Made by a program: the position numbers and the translations under genes. A stretch of 64,000 bases of DNA from assembly GCA_036346255.1 (NCBI GenBank), contig CM070633.1, forward strand, positions 4,526,001-4,590,000. Direction: 5' to 3'. A model generated the notes under the pieces. The model was given only the letters and a program-made list of their open reading frames with translations. It ran no database searches and was not told the DNA's origin. Positions 46,694 through 56,344 of this stretch are shown here, piece by piece. How positions within the stretch are numbered: position 1 is the stretch's first letter; every line of letters starts with the position of its first letter. The stretch comes from Ampelocalamus luodianensis. Its lineage: Eukaryota; Streptophyta; Magnoliopsida; Poales; Poaceae.

Positions 46694-47321
46694 TCAGGTA
46701 CCAAGAAGCGCTTCTTTTACCACGCCGAAGATCTGCTCAATGCCCACCCGGAATTCCTTGACCGCACATCGCCGTCCCTCAACGCTCGACTGTACATCGT
46801 TGATCGCTACCACCGTCCTGGAACTCTCTACAAAAGCCTCGGAGAAGGCCATCGCCGAGTGGGGCCGGCCAGCCACCGACATCACCCACCTCGTCGTCAC
46901 CACCAACTCCGGCGCCCACATCCTGGGTGTAGACTTTCGCCTCATTCCGCTACTCGGCCTCCACCCGTCCATCCGCCGCACCATGCTCTACCTCAACGGT
47001 TGCTTCGCCAGCTCCATCGCGCTGCGCCTCGCCAAGGACCTGGCTGAGAACAACCGCGCCGAACGCGTCCTCGTGGTCTGCACCGAGCTCACCATCATGC
47101 TCTTTAACAGCCCTGAGGAGGGCAACTTCCATGCAATTATAAACTTGGGATTGCTTGGAGATGGCGCGGGCGTCGTCATCGTCTGTGTCGATCCCATGAG
47201 CCCTGTCAAACACCCGCTATTCGAGATAGTGTCCGCCTCGCAGACCGTGATCCCGAAGTCCGGCGGGCACGCCATTCACATGCATCTCACAAAAGACGGC
47301 TTGGAAGGAAACATCTGTTAG
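46694..47321 (+). pseudogene. Type III polyketide synthase (chalcone synthase-like) exon fragment
   Basis: GTKKRFFYHAEDLLNAHPEF matches the start of exon 2 of chalcone-synthase-type genes. A frameshift near 46790-46830 is followed by IAEWGRPATDITHLVVTTNS, PLLGLHPSIRRTMLYLNGCF and VVCTELTIMLFNSPEEGNFH. The catalytic Cys codon is at 47001-47003. The frame ends KDGLEGNIC then stop at 47319. The carboxy-terminal half with the catalytic His and Asn is absent, as is exon 1. Functional relatives (including bisnoryangonin- and curcuminoid-type enzymes of grasses) condense malonyl-CoA onto an acyl starter in the cytosol. This copy is a truncated, frame-shifted relic. Confidence 0.85.
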
Positions 47322-47667
47322 CAATGCATACATGCAGTATTGAGCTAGCAGCGACCGGGCGAGTCGTTGGTTCTTCAGCTATGCGCTTATGCGGGCATGC
47401 AGCGGCCTGGTGGGGTAAGCGGGCTGGCCTGCTAAAAACTGGGCTGTCTTTGCTGTTTTTTGCGGAAGTACTTACGTGGGCTTGTTTTTGTTTTGCGAGT
47501 TGGGTCGGCGGTTTAGCGGACAAACCCACTCCACTTGCATCCCGAACCGTAGTTGAGGATAAAAAGGCGACACTTAACTTTGTCTTTAGAGCTGTATCCA
47601 GGACATTGAATGGACGATCCAAAAGAACAAAAATACTGCTTTGAAAGAATTATCATGGGGATAAGGG
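47322..47667. other. Intergenic, nothing recognised
   Basis: No coding or repeat signal apart from scattered short frames; possibly diverged 3' flank of the polyketide synthase relic. Confidence 0.35.
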
Positions 47668-48040
47668 AACTTTTTTATTATTTAATCTATTTTTTTTTAA
47701 AAATAACATCTCCCAACCTTTATTTTCAATTCCGACCCTTTTGGTCACGCGTGACTAAAGCACGTTATTACGTTACGGACTTTGGCGTGGCAAATGAGTG
47801 ATGTCACGCCACTCCTCTTGATGTGACAAGACTTAGGCAAAAAATGGACACGTGTTGACTCGGAGGGCTATCGTGGCAGATTTAGCCACGCCGCGGTCGG
47901 TGACGTGACAGCACAGTTTGATCACGTCACAGGTCATGGCGTGATCAAAAGAGTCAGAATTTAAAATAAAATTAGAGAGATCTATTTTTAAAATATTTTT
48001 TAAAAAATAAATTAAAAATAATAATAATAAAGCTCGAGAT
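47668..48040. mobile_element. Short inverted-repeat element (non-autonomous, MULE-like)
   Basis: The left arm (AT-rich, then CTTTTGGTCACGCGTGAC near 47738-47755) matches the reverse complement of the right arm (GTCATGGCGTGATCAAAAG near 47933-47951 and the AT-rich tail to 48035). The centre has repeated GGCGTGGC, TGATGTCAC and CACGTCAC words. No protein is encoded. The arms are imperfect and I cannot fix the target duplication, so the class is a guess. Confidence 0.5.
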
Positions 48041-48284
48041 AAGGGTTGTGGGGGATAACTATAAGGGTCAAGCAAGGTACATTTTCACTAATCCGTCCAC
48101 TACCAAGAAGGTTCTTGCGGATTGCCTTTGTGGTTGGAAAAGCTAGCATCCAGCGCGCGTTGCCCAAAGTAATTAATTACCGAAAAAGATCCCGGTAGTG
48201 GTAATAAGCTAGGACTTGGTGTAGATGCAAATTAAATTAATTCCGCCCTTTTTTGTTTATTTACTCCCATGTTTTGATTATCTT

Positions 48285-48331
48285 TAATTCCAATTTAGAG
48301 TCCAAGGAATTAATTCCAATTTAGAGTCCAA
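48285..48331. repeat. 21-bp direct repeat
   Basis: TAATTCCAATTTAGAGTCCAA occurs at 48285-48305 and again at 48311-48331 with a 5-bp spacer. Confidence 0.8.
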
Positions 48332-48496
48332 TCACTATGCTGCATCATCATCATCTTTTTCTTCTGCTCATAAAGGGGTGATCAGAGTGCTGCGGTTTTT
48401 GCCCATGTAATTAGATTTTTTTTTAGTCATTAATGCAATGCCCAATTGCCCATGCACGCGATCATCCATACGCCACAGGAGTATGATACTTTTTTA

Positions 48497-49290
48497 TTTG
48501 AGTAAATTTGTTTAGTGTTATCGCATTCGCGAAGTTCGCGAGTTTTAAATATCATTACGAACGAGATCGACTGAAAATTATCATTGCAAACACAAAAAAC
48601 TTTGAAAAATGCTAGTCATCACGTTTTACATCCAAAATAGCCGTTAGAGCCTTTCTTAGGGAGAAAACAAATTCAAAAATACCAACATTACCCCTTATAG
48701 AGAATAATTCGAGAAAACAAAGATTAAATTCACAAAAATACCAAACAAAGATTTTTTTTAAAAAAATCTAGGCAAATTCATAGAAATCCCCTCAACATTT
48801 TGCACTTATAAAATTTATTTTCAACTTAAATTTGGTTTTCATTTTTACACGGTAAATAATTTTTTAAAGCTATAAATAGTTTTTAAACTAGAAAAATAGC
48901 AAGATAGCTATAAAAATTACTGAGTAATTAAATAGGGTATTTTGAGCTTAATTAAAATATTCTCAACACAATTTAAGTTTTTATTTTTTTTAAATACAAT
49001 TAAATTATTTATTTTTAATTATTCTTTAAAAAAATAGATGTTGCCTATCCTCCAAACCAAGCCTCGCCAACGCCGTCCTTCACCACCGCGAAATGACATG
49101 TGGAATCGGCCTTAGCAAAAATAAATAAATAAATAGAAATAGAAGAAGAGCGAGGATAGAAGAGTCATTTCGTACCATTGGGACGGAAAACATGGCAGCA
49201 ATGGTATTTTTCAGTCGGACTTGTTCGCGATGGTATTTTGTAACTCGCGAACGATTGCGATGACACTGAATAAATTTACTTTTTTTTTCT
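48497..49290. mobile_element. Non-autonomous inverted-repeat element (0.8 kb)
   Basis: The left 95 bp (GAGTAAATTTGTTTAGTGTT, then CGCGAGTT, then GACTGAAAATTATCATTGC) match the reverse complement of the right end (CAATGGTATTTTTCAGTC, AACTCGCGAACG, GACACTGAATAAATTTAC). The interior is AT-rich and non-coding. This fits a MITE or deleted DNA transposon. Poly-T on both flanks hides the target duplication. Confidence 0.65.
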
Positions 49291-50600
49291 TTTTGAGCTC
49301 GTGACTAGCTAAGGCAAAAAACGTACCTTACGGATAAAAATTCTACGTACGTGACGAATATCTGTTGCAACAACCATGCATGCGATGAACTTGTACGTAC
49401 TCTCGTGCCGGCTTTTGTTTCTCTTCCAAGAATCCTATGGAATTCCAGAGCCGACAATCAATACTACATATGGACCGTGCATCGAATTCGAATTAATTAG
49501 ACTTTCTCTGTTAAAAAAGGGTTCAACTTTGCTGGGCTAGCTTGTTGAATCGATCATCCAACTTTCCCGATCGATACGCTCGATCAAAGCATGCATTCCT
49601 TGACCGTACTCGTGCCCTTTTTTTTGATCGGCGGCTAGTGGCGCCAGGACACGTGCGTTGTAACTTGGTGTCAGCGTATGCACCGCACGGTTTGTACTAG
49701 TATAGACTATAGACAGGTCTTCATTTTACAGAACAGCTAGTACCTGTCTGTGTACTCTATCTCTACGTACGTAGCAACTTGCATGCAGATCAATGATCAA
49801 CCACACGCATTTCAATGCAGAAGAGCTGCCCACGTCGGTCACCGACGACGAAACTAGGTCTCGGACATCTAAGACAATAGTTCGAGGCTAGATTAGAAGT
49901 ATATATAACTTTTTTTAGAAATATCTGTAAAATATGATTTTAAAATATCAGTAAAATATGATTTTAGTTTGGAAGTAGTTAGAACGATCCGAGGCTTAAC
50001 CTGTGGTCAGCTCCACCTCTTCACGTCAGCATGCTCGACCGAACTCTATCTGCTGACTAACTTTAGCTCGTTGCAGTCGCTAGCAAATCGCCGCGCCTGT
50101 CTCATCAGTCTGCACGCGCCGATGTTGGCGTCTGATGGAAACAGGAGACCGAAAAGCCTAAAGAGGTAGCCAAACACAACACTTCCCGGGACAGTTATCT
50201 GGTTACGTTATCCGGTTACACGTCATTGTATCATCGACACGTTATATGCACTGTCATGCACATGTTTGGCTAGAACTAGAATGGCACGTAGCCTTTCGCG
50301 CTGTCGTAGTCACCCAATCCAAATTCAACGGCCGCGATGAGTGCAGGTGTGAATTAAATAGAAAATTTTGGTGCATCATATATATCCCGTCTGATTTTCG
50401 ACCATGCAGCTGAAATGACCCTATACGATCAGATAATCCCACCATGGTGCATCTCCGAACAGAACCCAAAAATAAGCCGCATTGGAGTATTTTTATAATT
50501 GGTATTTAAGTATACTAAAAGTAATACAGAAGTATAATATATACGTTTAAATAGTATATTAGAAGTGAGAGTACGTACTCTCAAGAGTACGAAACGGACG

Positions 50601-50633
<33 letters not shown>

Positions 50634-51007
50634 AAAAATACTTATATATTCTTGCTAATTTGGCACCTCTCATGTAATGCTATTTCGCGGTGGAGAGCAA
50701 GTTGCTTGCTTGAACGGCAGCGACACAAACGGCATCGTCTTCCGTCTCATGCACTCCCACTCGATCTCCAATGCTGCGGAATCATATACTCATCCGCACA
50801 CGCATCATGGAACGGGGAAGAGGAAGAAAGAAAAACGACACGTAAGAAAGGAGCGGAGCACCGCGACGGCACCCAAGATCTCGTCGCCTTCTCAAATCCC
50901 GCTTCTGACCCCACGTGTCGGCCGCTCAGGCGCAAGCGCGCCGTCTGCCGCTGTCCGGCCTCTCCTTTTCCTCTCCCCTCTCCCATCGCTTCTGTCCTGT
51001 CCGCCTG
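49291..51007. other. Intergenic and upstream region of the NLA-like gene
   Basis: No gene is recognised. The stretch holds a (TA)15 microsatellite at 50602-50631. I looked for an obvious P1BS (GNATATNC) phosphate-response site within about 1 kb upstream of the gene and did not see one. Confidence 0.45.
50602..50631. repeat. (TA)15 microsatellite
   Basis: Thirty bases of alternating TA about 0.4 kb upstream of the NLA-like TATA box; likely length-polymorphic. Confidence 0.95.
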
Positions 51008-51020
51008 TATATATAATATA
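51008..51020 (+). promoter_or_regulatory. TATA box of the NLA-like gene
   Basis: TATATATAATATA follows a CT-rich GC-rich stretch and precedes a pyrimidine-rich leader. It would place the start of transcription near 51040-51050, giving a leader of about 460 bp that may hold an intron (donor G|GTGATTTCC near 51188, acceptor TTTCCAG near 51410). Confidence 0.55.
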
Positions 51021-51100
51021 CCGTCCGTCACCGACGCAAGAAGCCTCTGTTTTTCTCGTTCCTAATCGCGTTGTTAAGCTTTCTTCTTCCTCCTCCTCAC

Positions 51101-51192
51101 ATGAACCGCTCCAGGTTCATATGATTTTTCCCTTGCCTCTCTTGATTTCCACGAGCCGAAGAAGCCCGTGGCCTCCTTCCTTTTCCTGGTGA
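51101..51192 (+). promoter_or_regulatory. Two overlapping upstream ORFs in the NLA-like leader
   Basis: uORF1 (51101-51124) encodes MNRSRFI. uORF2 (51121-51192) starts inside the end of uORF1 (ATATGA overlap) and encodes 23 residues starting MIFPLPLLISTS. ATGAACC (51101-51107) and GGTTCAT (51114-51120) can pair into a 7-bp hairpin that covers the first ATG. Both would lower initiation at the main ATG if the leader starts upstream as inferred. Confidence 0.5.
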
Positions 51193-51504
51193 TTTCCCCT
51201 GTTTTTTTTTTTTTTTCAACCACGGGTTCTATTGCAATCTTGCTATATATGCATTCTTCTCGTGCTTAATCCAACGCAACAGCAATCCCATCTTTGAATT
51301 GTGCAACCATTTCATTTCTTCCACGGCCTGTCCAAATTTGGAACCTTTTAATTAGTTCTCATTCCAGGCTATAAACTGCTTCCCAATAAATCCCATTTTC
51401 TTTCCAGAAACATTCCCCAGATTCGTTGGTTACCGGTCACCATAGCTGTACAAGTCGATTACCAGTGCCGAAAGCGGGTGATCTTATCGCGGCGGATTTT
51501 AGCT

Positions 51505-54280
51505 ATGAAGTTTGCGAAGAAGTACGAGACGTACATGAAGGGGATGGAGAAAGAGCTCCCCGGCGTGGGGCTGAAGCGGCTCAAGAAAATGCTCAAGAAA
51601 TGCCGTTCCGAGCTCCGTTCGCACGAGGAGGAAACCGGCTCCTCCGCCGACGCCGGCGGCCGCTGCCCCGGGCATTGCTCTGGTAAAAGCAGAACCCTTT
51701 TGGATTGGTTCCCTTTTTGGTGGTGTTGTTAGTTCGTCATATAATAGGATTAGTACAACCGGTCGTTGTCAATGGCAAATTTTTTTTGCATTTTAGTTGC
51801 ATCATGTTGTGATCCGCTTGACAATTCTGCAGGGAACCTGCTCCTGGAGTCCTGGTAGCTACGTAGTGGTTTTTGTATTCTACAAGTTGATGCTTCATGG
51901 CAAAGTCCACCTATTTTACCAGGCCTGCCTAGTTTATTTTACCTTGTTGGTTAAGAAAAGAGAGTGTATTTACCTTGTTGAAGATCTTTCATCAAGCTAA
52001 TCCAGTACTTCTCATGGATTTATTATAGCAACAATTAATGTGTGGAATCACCATTTACTTAGCAGGATCCCCTCAAATTTTGAAAAAGAATTCCCTTTTT
52101 ACATCATCTGGTTCAAATTGGGTCTCAGTCTGGCAATGATGTTTGCTCTCGCAGAGCATAGGTGTCGTACAGATCAAGAAATTAAAGCCGATCCATCATG
52201 TATTCATGTAGTTGATAAACCAAAGCTGCATGCCTGCATGTACTACTATAGTGTAGATGCCAGATTTCTACCATCACTCCAAATTGAATACTCCTAGAGA
52301 TAGCTTCATCGACTAACTGGGCACTGCTAATAAATCAGAAGAGCTCATACTTTTGCAGTCAAAGTACTGAACGTGATTGCATCTATAAATAAAGGGGTAA
52401 CAGCCATCATATAGTCCACTGTGCTGTTTTAGTAGCTTTAGCAAGGGGTTTACTCATCTTTTCCTTTTGGATGACTGCATTCTTTTAATGAAGTTTTCTA
52501 CTCTGATTTGGGGTAATTTTGATAAGACTGCGAAGTGCCAAAAAAGAGAGAATAATACATGCATTGTTCAACTGGTATTGTGAATATTCAAGTTGACTTG
52601 ATGTCTACCTTTTGTTTATATTACCTTTCATGGTTGGTTAGCTGACAAATTCCTAACAAAATATGCAGTATGCGATGGGAGTTTCTTTCCATCCATTCTC
52701 AACGAGATGTCAGCCGTTGTTGGCTGCTTCAATGAAAAGGCCAAGAAGCTTCTCGGATTGCACTTGGCATCAGGTTTCAAGAAATATACCATGTGGTTCA
52801 CCAACAAGTGTCACAGGAGCCATTCGACGTTGATACAGCAAGGCAAAGATTTAGTTACATATGCAATTATAAACGCTGTGGCCATGAGGAAAATTTTAAA
52901 GAAGTATGACAAGGCATGTCCTTAAACTCAATCATCTTTCCTTTTCTTTATATGTGAAAAAACATTAACATTTAAATTCTCAATGCAATAATAACAAAAG
53001 GAATAACTATATATTCCTGCATTATAGGGGAAATGTATACAAGTTTCATGAGTTCTAGGCCTAAACAGGCAAATTTGAGTGAAGTCCTAAATGCTAATGC
53101 ATATAGGTATCACATGGACTATAACTCTATGATAGTACGTTTGAACTGTATTATCACATTTCTAGTGAGTGCTTTAGATAGAAATGAGACCAAAGCTATC
53201 AAATTCTTAGCTATCTTCGCATTTCAGATTATCATAACTCGGTATCAAGGGATACTAAAAAAGATTGACTAAAAATAACTCTTTGCAGATACATTACTCA
53301 AATCAAGGGCAGGAGTTCAAAGCTCAAGCCCAGAGCCTGCACATTGAGATACTTCAATCTCCATGGCTGTGTGAGCTAATGGCTTTCTACATGAACCTGA
53401 GAAGGAGCAAGAACAACAAGGCTGCAATGGAGCTCTTTGGGGACTGTTCGCTCACGTTTGATGATGACAAGCCAACGCTCTCATGCAACCTCTTTGACTC
53501 TATGCGTGTTGACATTAGCTTGACGTGTTCAATTTGCTTGGTGAGTTTGCACTTCTGACAACTAAGCCAAGATCTATTTTGCCTTACAAACGTTTTTACT
53601 CGGGACACCATTACACACTATACACTAGTTGTATTACTTCGACTTATAGTGAGAATAAATATTCTTCAATATATTGTAACACTTCAACTTTTAACTTATA
53701 ATAACCGCTTGTTAGTTGCAAAAAATATAGTGCACTAAGTCACATTGTGATTTGTGTTGTTTGTGATGTCCGAAATTCACTTGTTTTTGCAGGACACAGT
53801 GTTTGATCCAGTCTCTCTTTCCTGCGGTCACATATTTTGCTACTTGTGCAGCTGTTCTGCTGCATCTGTGACGATTGTTGACGGGCTGAAGTCTGGAGAT
53901 CACAAATCAAAGTGCCCGCTGTGCCGACAGGTATAAATAATTCCATCAGTTCCATGGACAGATGCTTGTGGATGTCCAGCTGACTGACCATATTTTCCAT
54001 TTCAGGCTGGGGTCTTTCCTAATGCTGTACACTTGGATGAGCTGAACATGCTACTAAGCTATAGGTAAGTGTAAACCCTAATAACTTACTCAGGATCAGA
54101 GATATGGTAGAAAAAAGCACACTTTTTTTTGTCTCGTTATTTGTTTCAGTGTTGAATTGTTGATCTATCAACAGTTGTCCAGAGTATTGGGAGAAGAGAA
54201 TGCAGATGGAGCGAGTTGAACGTGTTCGCCTGGCTAAGGAGCACTGGGAGTCGCAGTGCAGAGCATTCTTGGGCATCTGA
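51505..54280 (+). CDS. NLA: SPX-RING E3 ubiquitin ligase, NLA/BAH1-like
   Basis: Six exons: 51505-51682, 52669-52913, 53289-53540, 53793-53930, 54006-54064 and 54175-54280, 978 bp or 325 residues, all in frame. Residues 1-141 form the SPX domain (MKFAKKYETYMKGM at the start, KILKKYDK at 134-141 giving the lysine surface that in the family binds inositol pyrophosphates). A helical linker follows. A C3HC4 RING spans 221-269 (C221, C224, C236, H238, C241, C244, C266, C269), all ligands present. The end is WESQCRAFLGI. Known members, at the plasma membrane with the E2 PHO2, ubiquitinate PHT1 phosphate transporters and link phosphate to nitrate status. Intron 2 has a GC donor (AAG|GCATGT). Length and splice phase match rice BAH1-like proteins. 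The start is fixed by the conserved MKF. This is the only intact gene in the window. Confidence 0.95.
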
Positions 54281-54384
54281 GTAGTGAGCTTCAAGTAATG
54301 GAAACTGTAGTTTCTTGGTAAAATGGATCTTGTCATTGTTGTTGGTTAGATCTTGCTTTGTCGCAACTCTTTGACTCTTTGTGT

Positions 54385-54390
54385 AATAAA
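54385..54390 (+). terminator. Polyadenylation signal of the NLA-like gene
   Basis: AATAAA lies 105 bp after the stop codon, followed by TTGG-rich sequence. Confidence 0.6.
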
Positions 54391-54477
54391 GTTGGATCTA
54401 CCCGCATGAAATGAATTAGCCCGTAAGGGGGTTCACTCTAGATGTAAAAAGGGTAAATTTGTAACGGTTGTCCGAGT

Positions 54478-54569
54478 GCAGAAGTGTATTTGACCCGGCC
54501 GATTTGGCAGTTTTTTTTTTTTTGAGAACGCACAAGGCAGAAGTGTATTTGACCCGGCCGATTTGGCAG
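54478..54569 (-). mobile_element. Micro LINE insertion between 33-bp direct repeats
   Basis: The same 33 bp (GCAGAAGTGTATTTGACC, then CGGCCGATTTGGCAG) occur at 54478-54510 and 54537-54569. Between them are 13 T plus GAGAACGCACAAG. The second repeat is itself followed by seven T and AGAACACACAAAAGC, which opens the long LINE copy. The small insert thus looks like a minus-strand, extremely 5'-truncated copy of the same LINE 3' end with its poly(A) and target duplication. Confidence 0.7.
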
Positions 54570-54743
54570 TTTTTTTAGAACACACAAAAGCTTTGTGCGT
54601 CATTTTATTAAGCAGAGATCAAACCATATACAAGAGGCAAAAACAAGAGGCGCCAAACAAGCCGCAAAGGAAGCTAAAAAGAGAAAAAATGAAGAAAAAA
54701 CAAACACAAAGAATGAGGGCCAGACCTCCAAACAAAAACGAAA

Positions 54744-55364
54744 TTACTCCGGGAGTGGTAGCTCCTTCAAGCAACGGGCTCCCGCCTTGCGCCAGTTGAC
54801 GAGTTCATCCCAGATACATTGTAGCAAGGAGTAAAAATCTGTATGAGCTTGGTTGAAGGTCCTAGAATTCCGTTCTTTCCAAATCATCCAAGCCACTAGA
54901 ATGATGCAAGAATCCATACACTTCTTCTGTTTACTTCTGAGCTTGCCACGTGCCGCTGTCCAAAAATCAGGGATGCTTCCTTGACCGACCGGGACAAATC
55001 GACTAAGACCCAAACGCGTAAAGAAGCGACCCAAAATCTGTGCCGTAACCGCACAACCTACAATCAGATGGTCAATTGTTTCCTGCGAATGAAGGCAAAA
55101 AACACACAGTCCTTGGTTTGGGAGACCGTGGCGCTGAAGCCGGTCGGCCGTCCAACAACGTCGACGAATAGCTAGCCAAAGAAAGATTTTGCACTTGAGC
55201 GGCACCCAAGTCCGCCAAAGAGCATCTTTGTAATTAAAGAGAGAGGATCGAACGAAGAAAGCCTTATAAGCCGAACGAGAAGAGTAAATCCAGGGGCCTC
55301 CCATCGCCAAGAAACGACGTCTTGTTGGCCAACTACCGTGTTGCAAGTTTGCAATCTTTCCCAC
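54744..55364 (-). pseudogene. LINE ORF2 C-terminal region (zf-RVT)
   Basis: This frame of about 206 codons contains WIYSSRSAYKAFF, the CxxC...H...C zinc-binding set CVFCLHSQETIDHLIVGC and the IWKERNSRTF motif of plant LINE proteins. It is out of frame with the RT portion upstream. In the family this part helps bind the element's RNA during target-primed reverse transcription. Confidence 0.85.
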
Positions 55365-56334
55365 AGTCTCAAGTATTCTGAAATGGCCTGCAGGTCAAGA
55401 CAGCCAACAATCTCTGAAATCCAAGCTCCATTACTCAAACCTTCAGCCACAGATCTTGACCTCTTTATGGAGTAGGGAACCAAAGCCACTAATGTAGGAG
55501 CTAATGAGGGAATGCTACGACCATCCAACCATCTATCGGCCCAAAACAAGCAATCCTCACCGTTGCCCAATCTGATAGAAATGGAGCTCTGAAACAAGTC
55601 CTGCTCAGCTTGGTTAGCAATGCAATTAAGACCCTGCCACGGCCTGGAACTCCAAGTCCTCTGGAGCCACAACCAGCGAAGCCGCAAAGCGCTGCCTAAC
55701 AGACTGAGATTGTGTATGCCTAGCCCTCCATACTCCAGCGGCCTGCACACCGATGCCCACGCAACCTGACAATTTCCCCCTGAAACCGATTCGGTGCCTT
55801 TCCATAGAAAAGCACGCCGCCGTTTATCAATTTGTTTTAGAACCCACACTGGTGGTTCAAGAGCCATGATATGGTAGATTGGCATTGCTGTGATAACACT
55901 CTTGATCAACACCAACCTCCCTCCTGACGATAGCATGCGTGCTTGCCAGCCTGCCAGCCGACTAGCAATTTTGTCCAGCAAAGGTTGAAAGTCACTCTTG
56001 GTGGGTTTCCGCAAAGAGAGGGGAAGCCCCAAATACTTACAAGGAAAATCTTGTCGGGAGCATTGCAGTTCATCCGCAATGAGTTGCAACTGGCATTCCG
56101 AGCAGCGGATCGGGGAGACTGAACTTTTGGCTAAATTAGAATGTAGTCTCGAAGCTTCACCGAAGAGGCGCAGGATCACTTTGATTGAAAGTAGGTCGGT
56201 GGCAACCGGGGTGAGGAAAACGGCCGCATCATCCGCATATAGTGACAGACGATGTGGTATACCGCGAGGACCCCCGACTGGAGCTAATAGAGAGGAGTTT
56301 TCAGCTCGAAGGAGGAAACTGTTGAGAATATCCA
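55365..56334 (-). pseudogene. LINE ORF2 reverse transcriptase, C-terminal half
   Basis: Continuous frame from the junction to about 55365 with YADD, LVLIKSVITAMPIYHIMALE and DKRRRAFLWKGTESVSGGNC, then CQVAWASVCRPLEYGGLGIH and NGEDCLFWADRWLDGRSIPS. At its upstream end the frame runs by accident into antisense chromovirus sequence up to 56494. Confidence 0.8.
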
Positions 56335-56344
56335 TTGCCAAAAC

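Larger units (their letters stand above)
54570..56340 (-). mobile_element. L1-type LINE 3' part (RT end and zf-RVT domain)
   Basis: On the minus strand the reading frames run from the RT palm (LSLYADDAAVFLTPVATDLL with the YADD box near 56235) through a thumb-like region (CKYLGLPLSLRKPTKSDFQP, GGRLVLIKSVITAMPIYHIM) and RWLDGRSIPSLAPTLVALVP to the zf-RVT end (LWRTWVPLKCKIFLWLAIRR, CVFCLHSQETIDHLIVGCAV, LVAWMIWKERNSRTFNQAHT). The protein stops near 54744. The frame changes near 55365. The 3' poly(A) (plus-strand poly-T) is at 54570-54576. The endonuclease and the amino half of the RT are missing; the upstream side is joined to a chromovirus near 56335-56350. Confidence 0.85.

Noticed and set aside
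51020..51504. A miR827 target site in the NLA-like leader
   Set aside because: I read the leader for a match to the known microRNA and saw none of convincing length.
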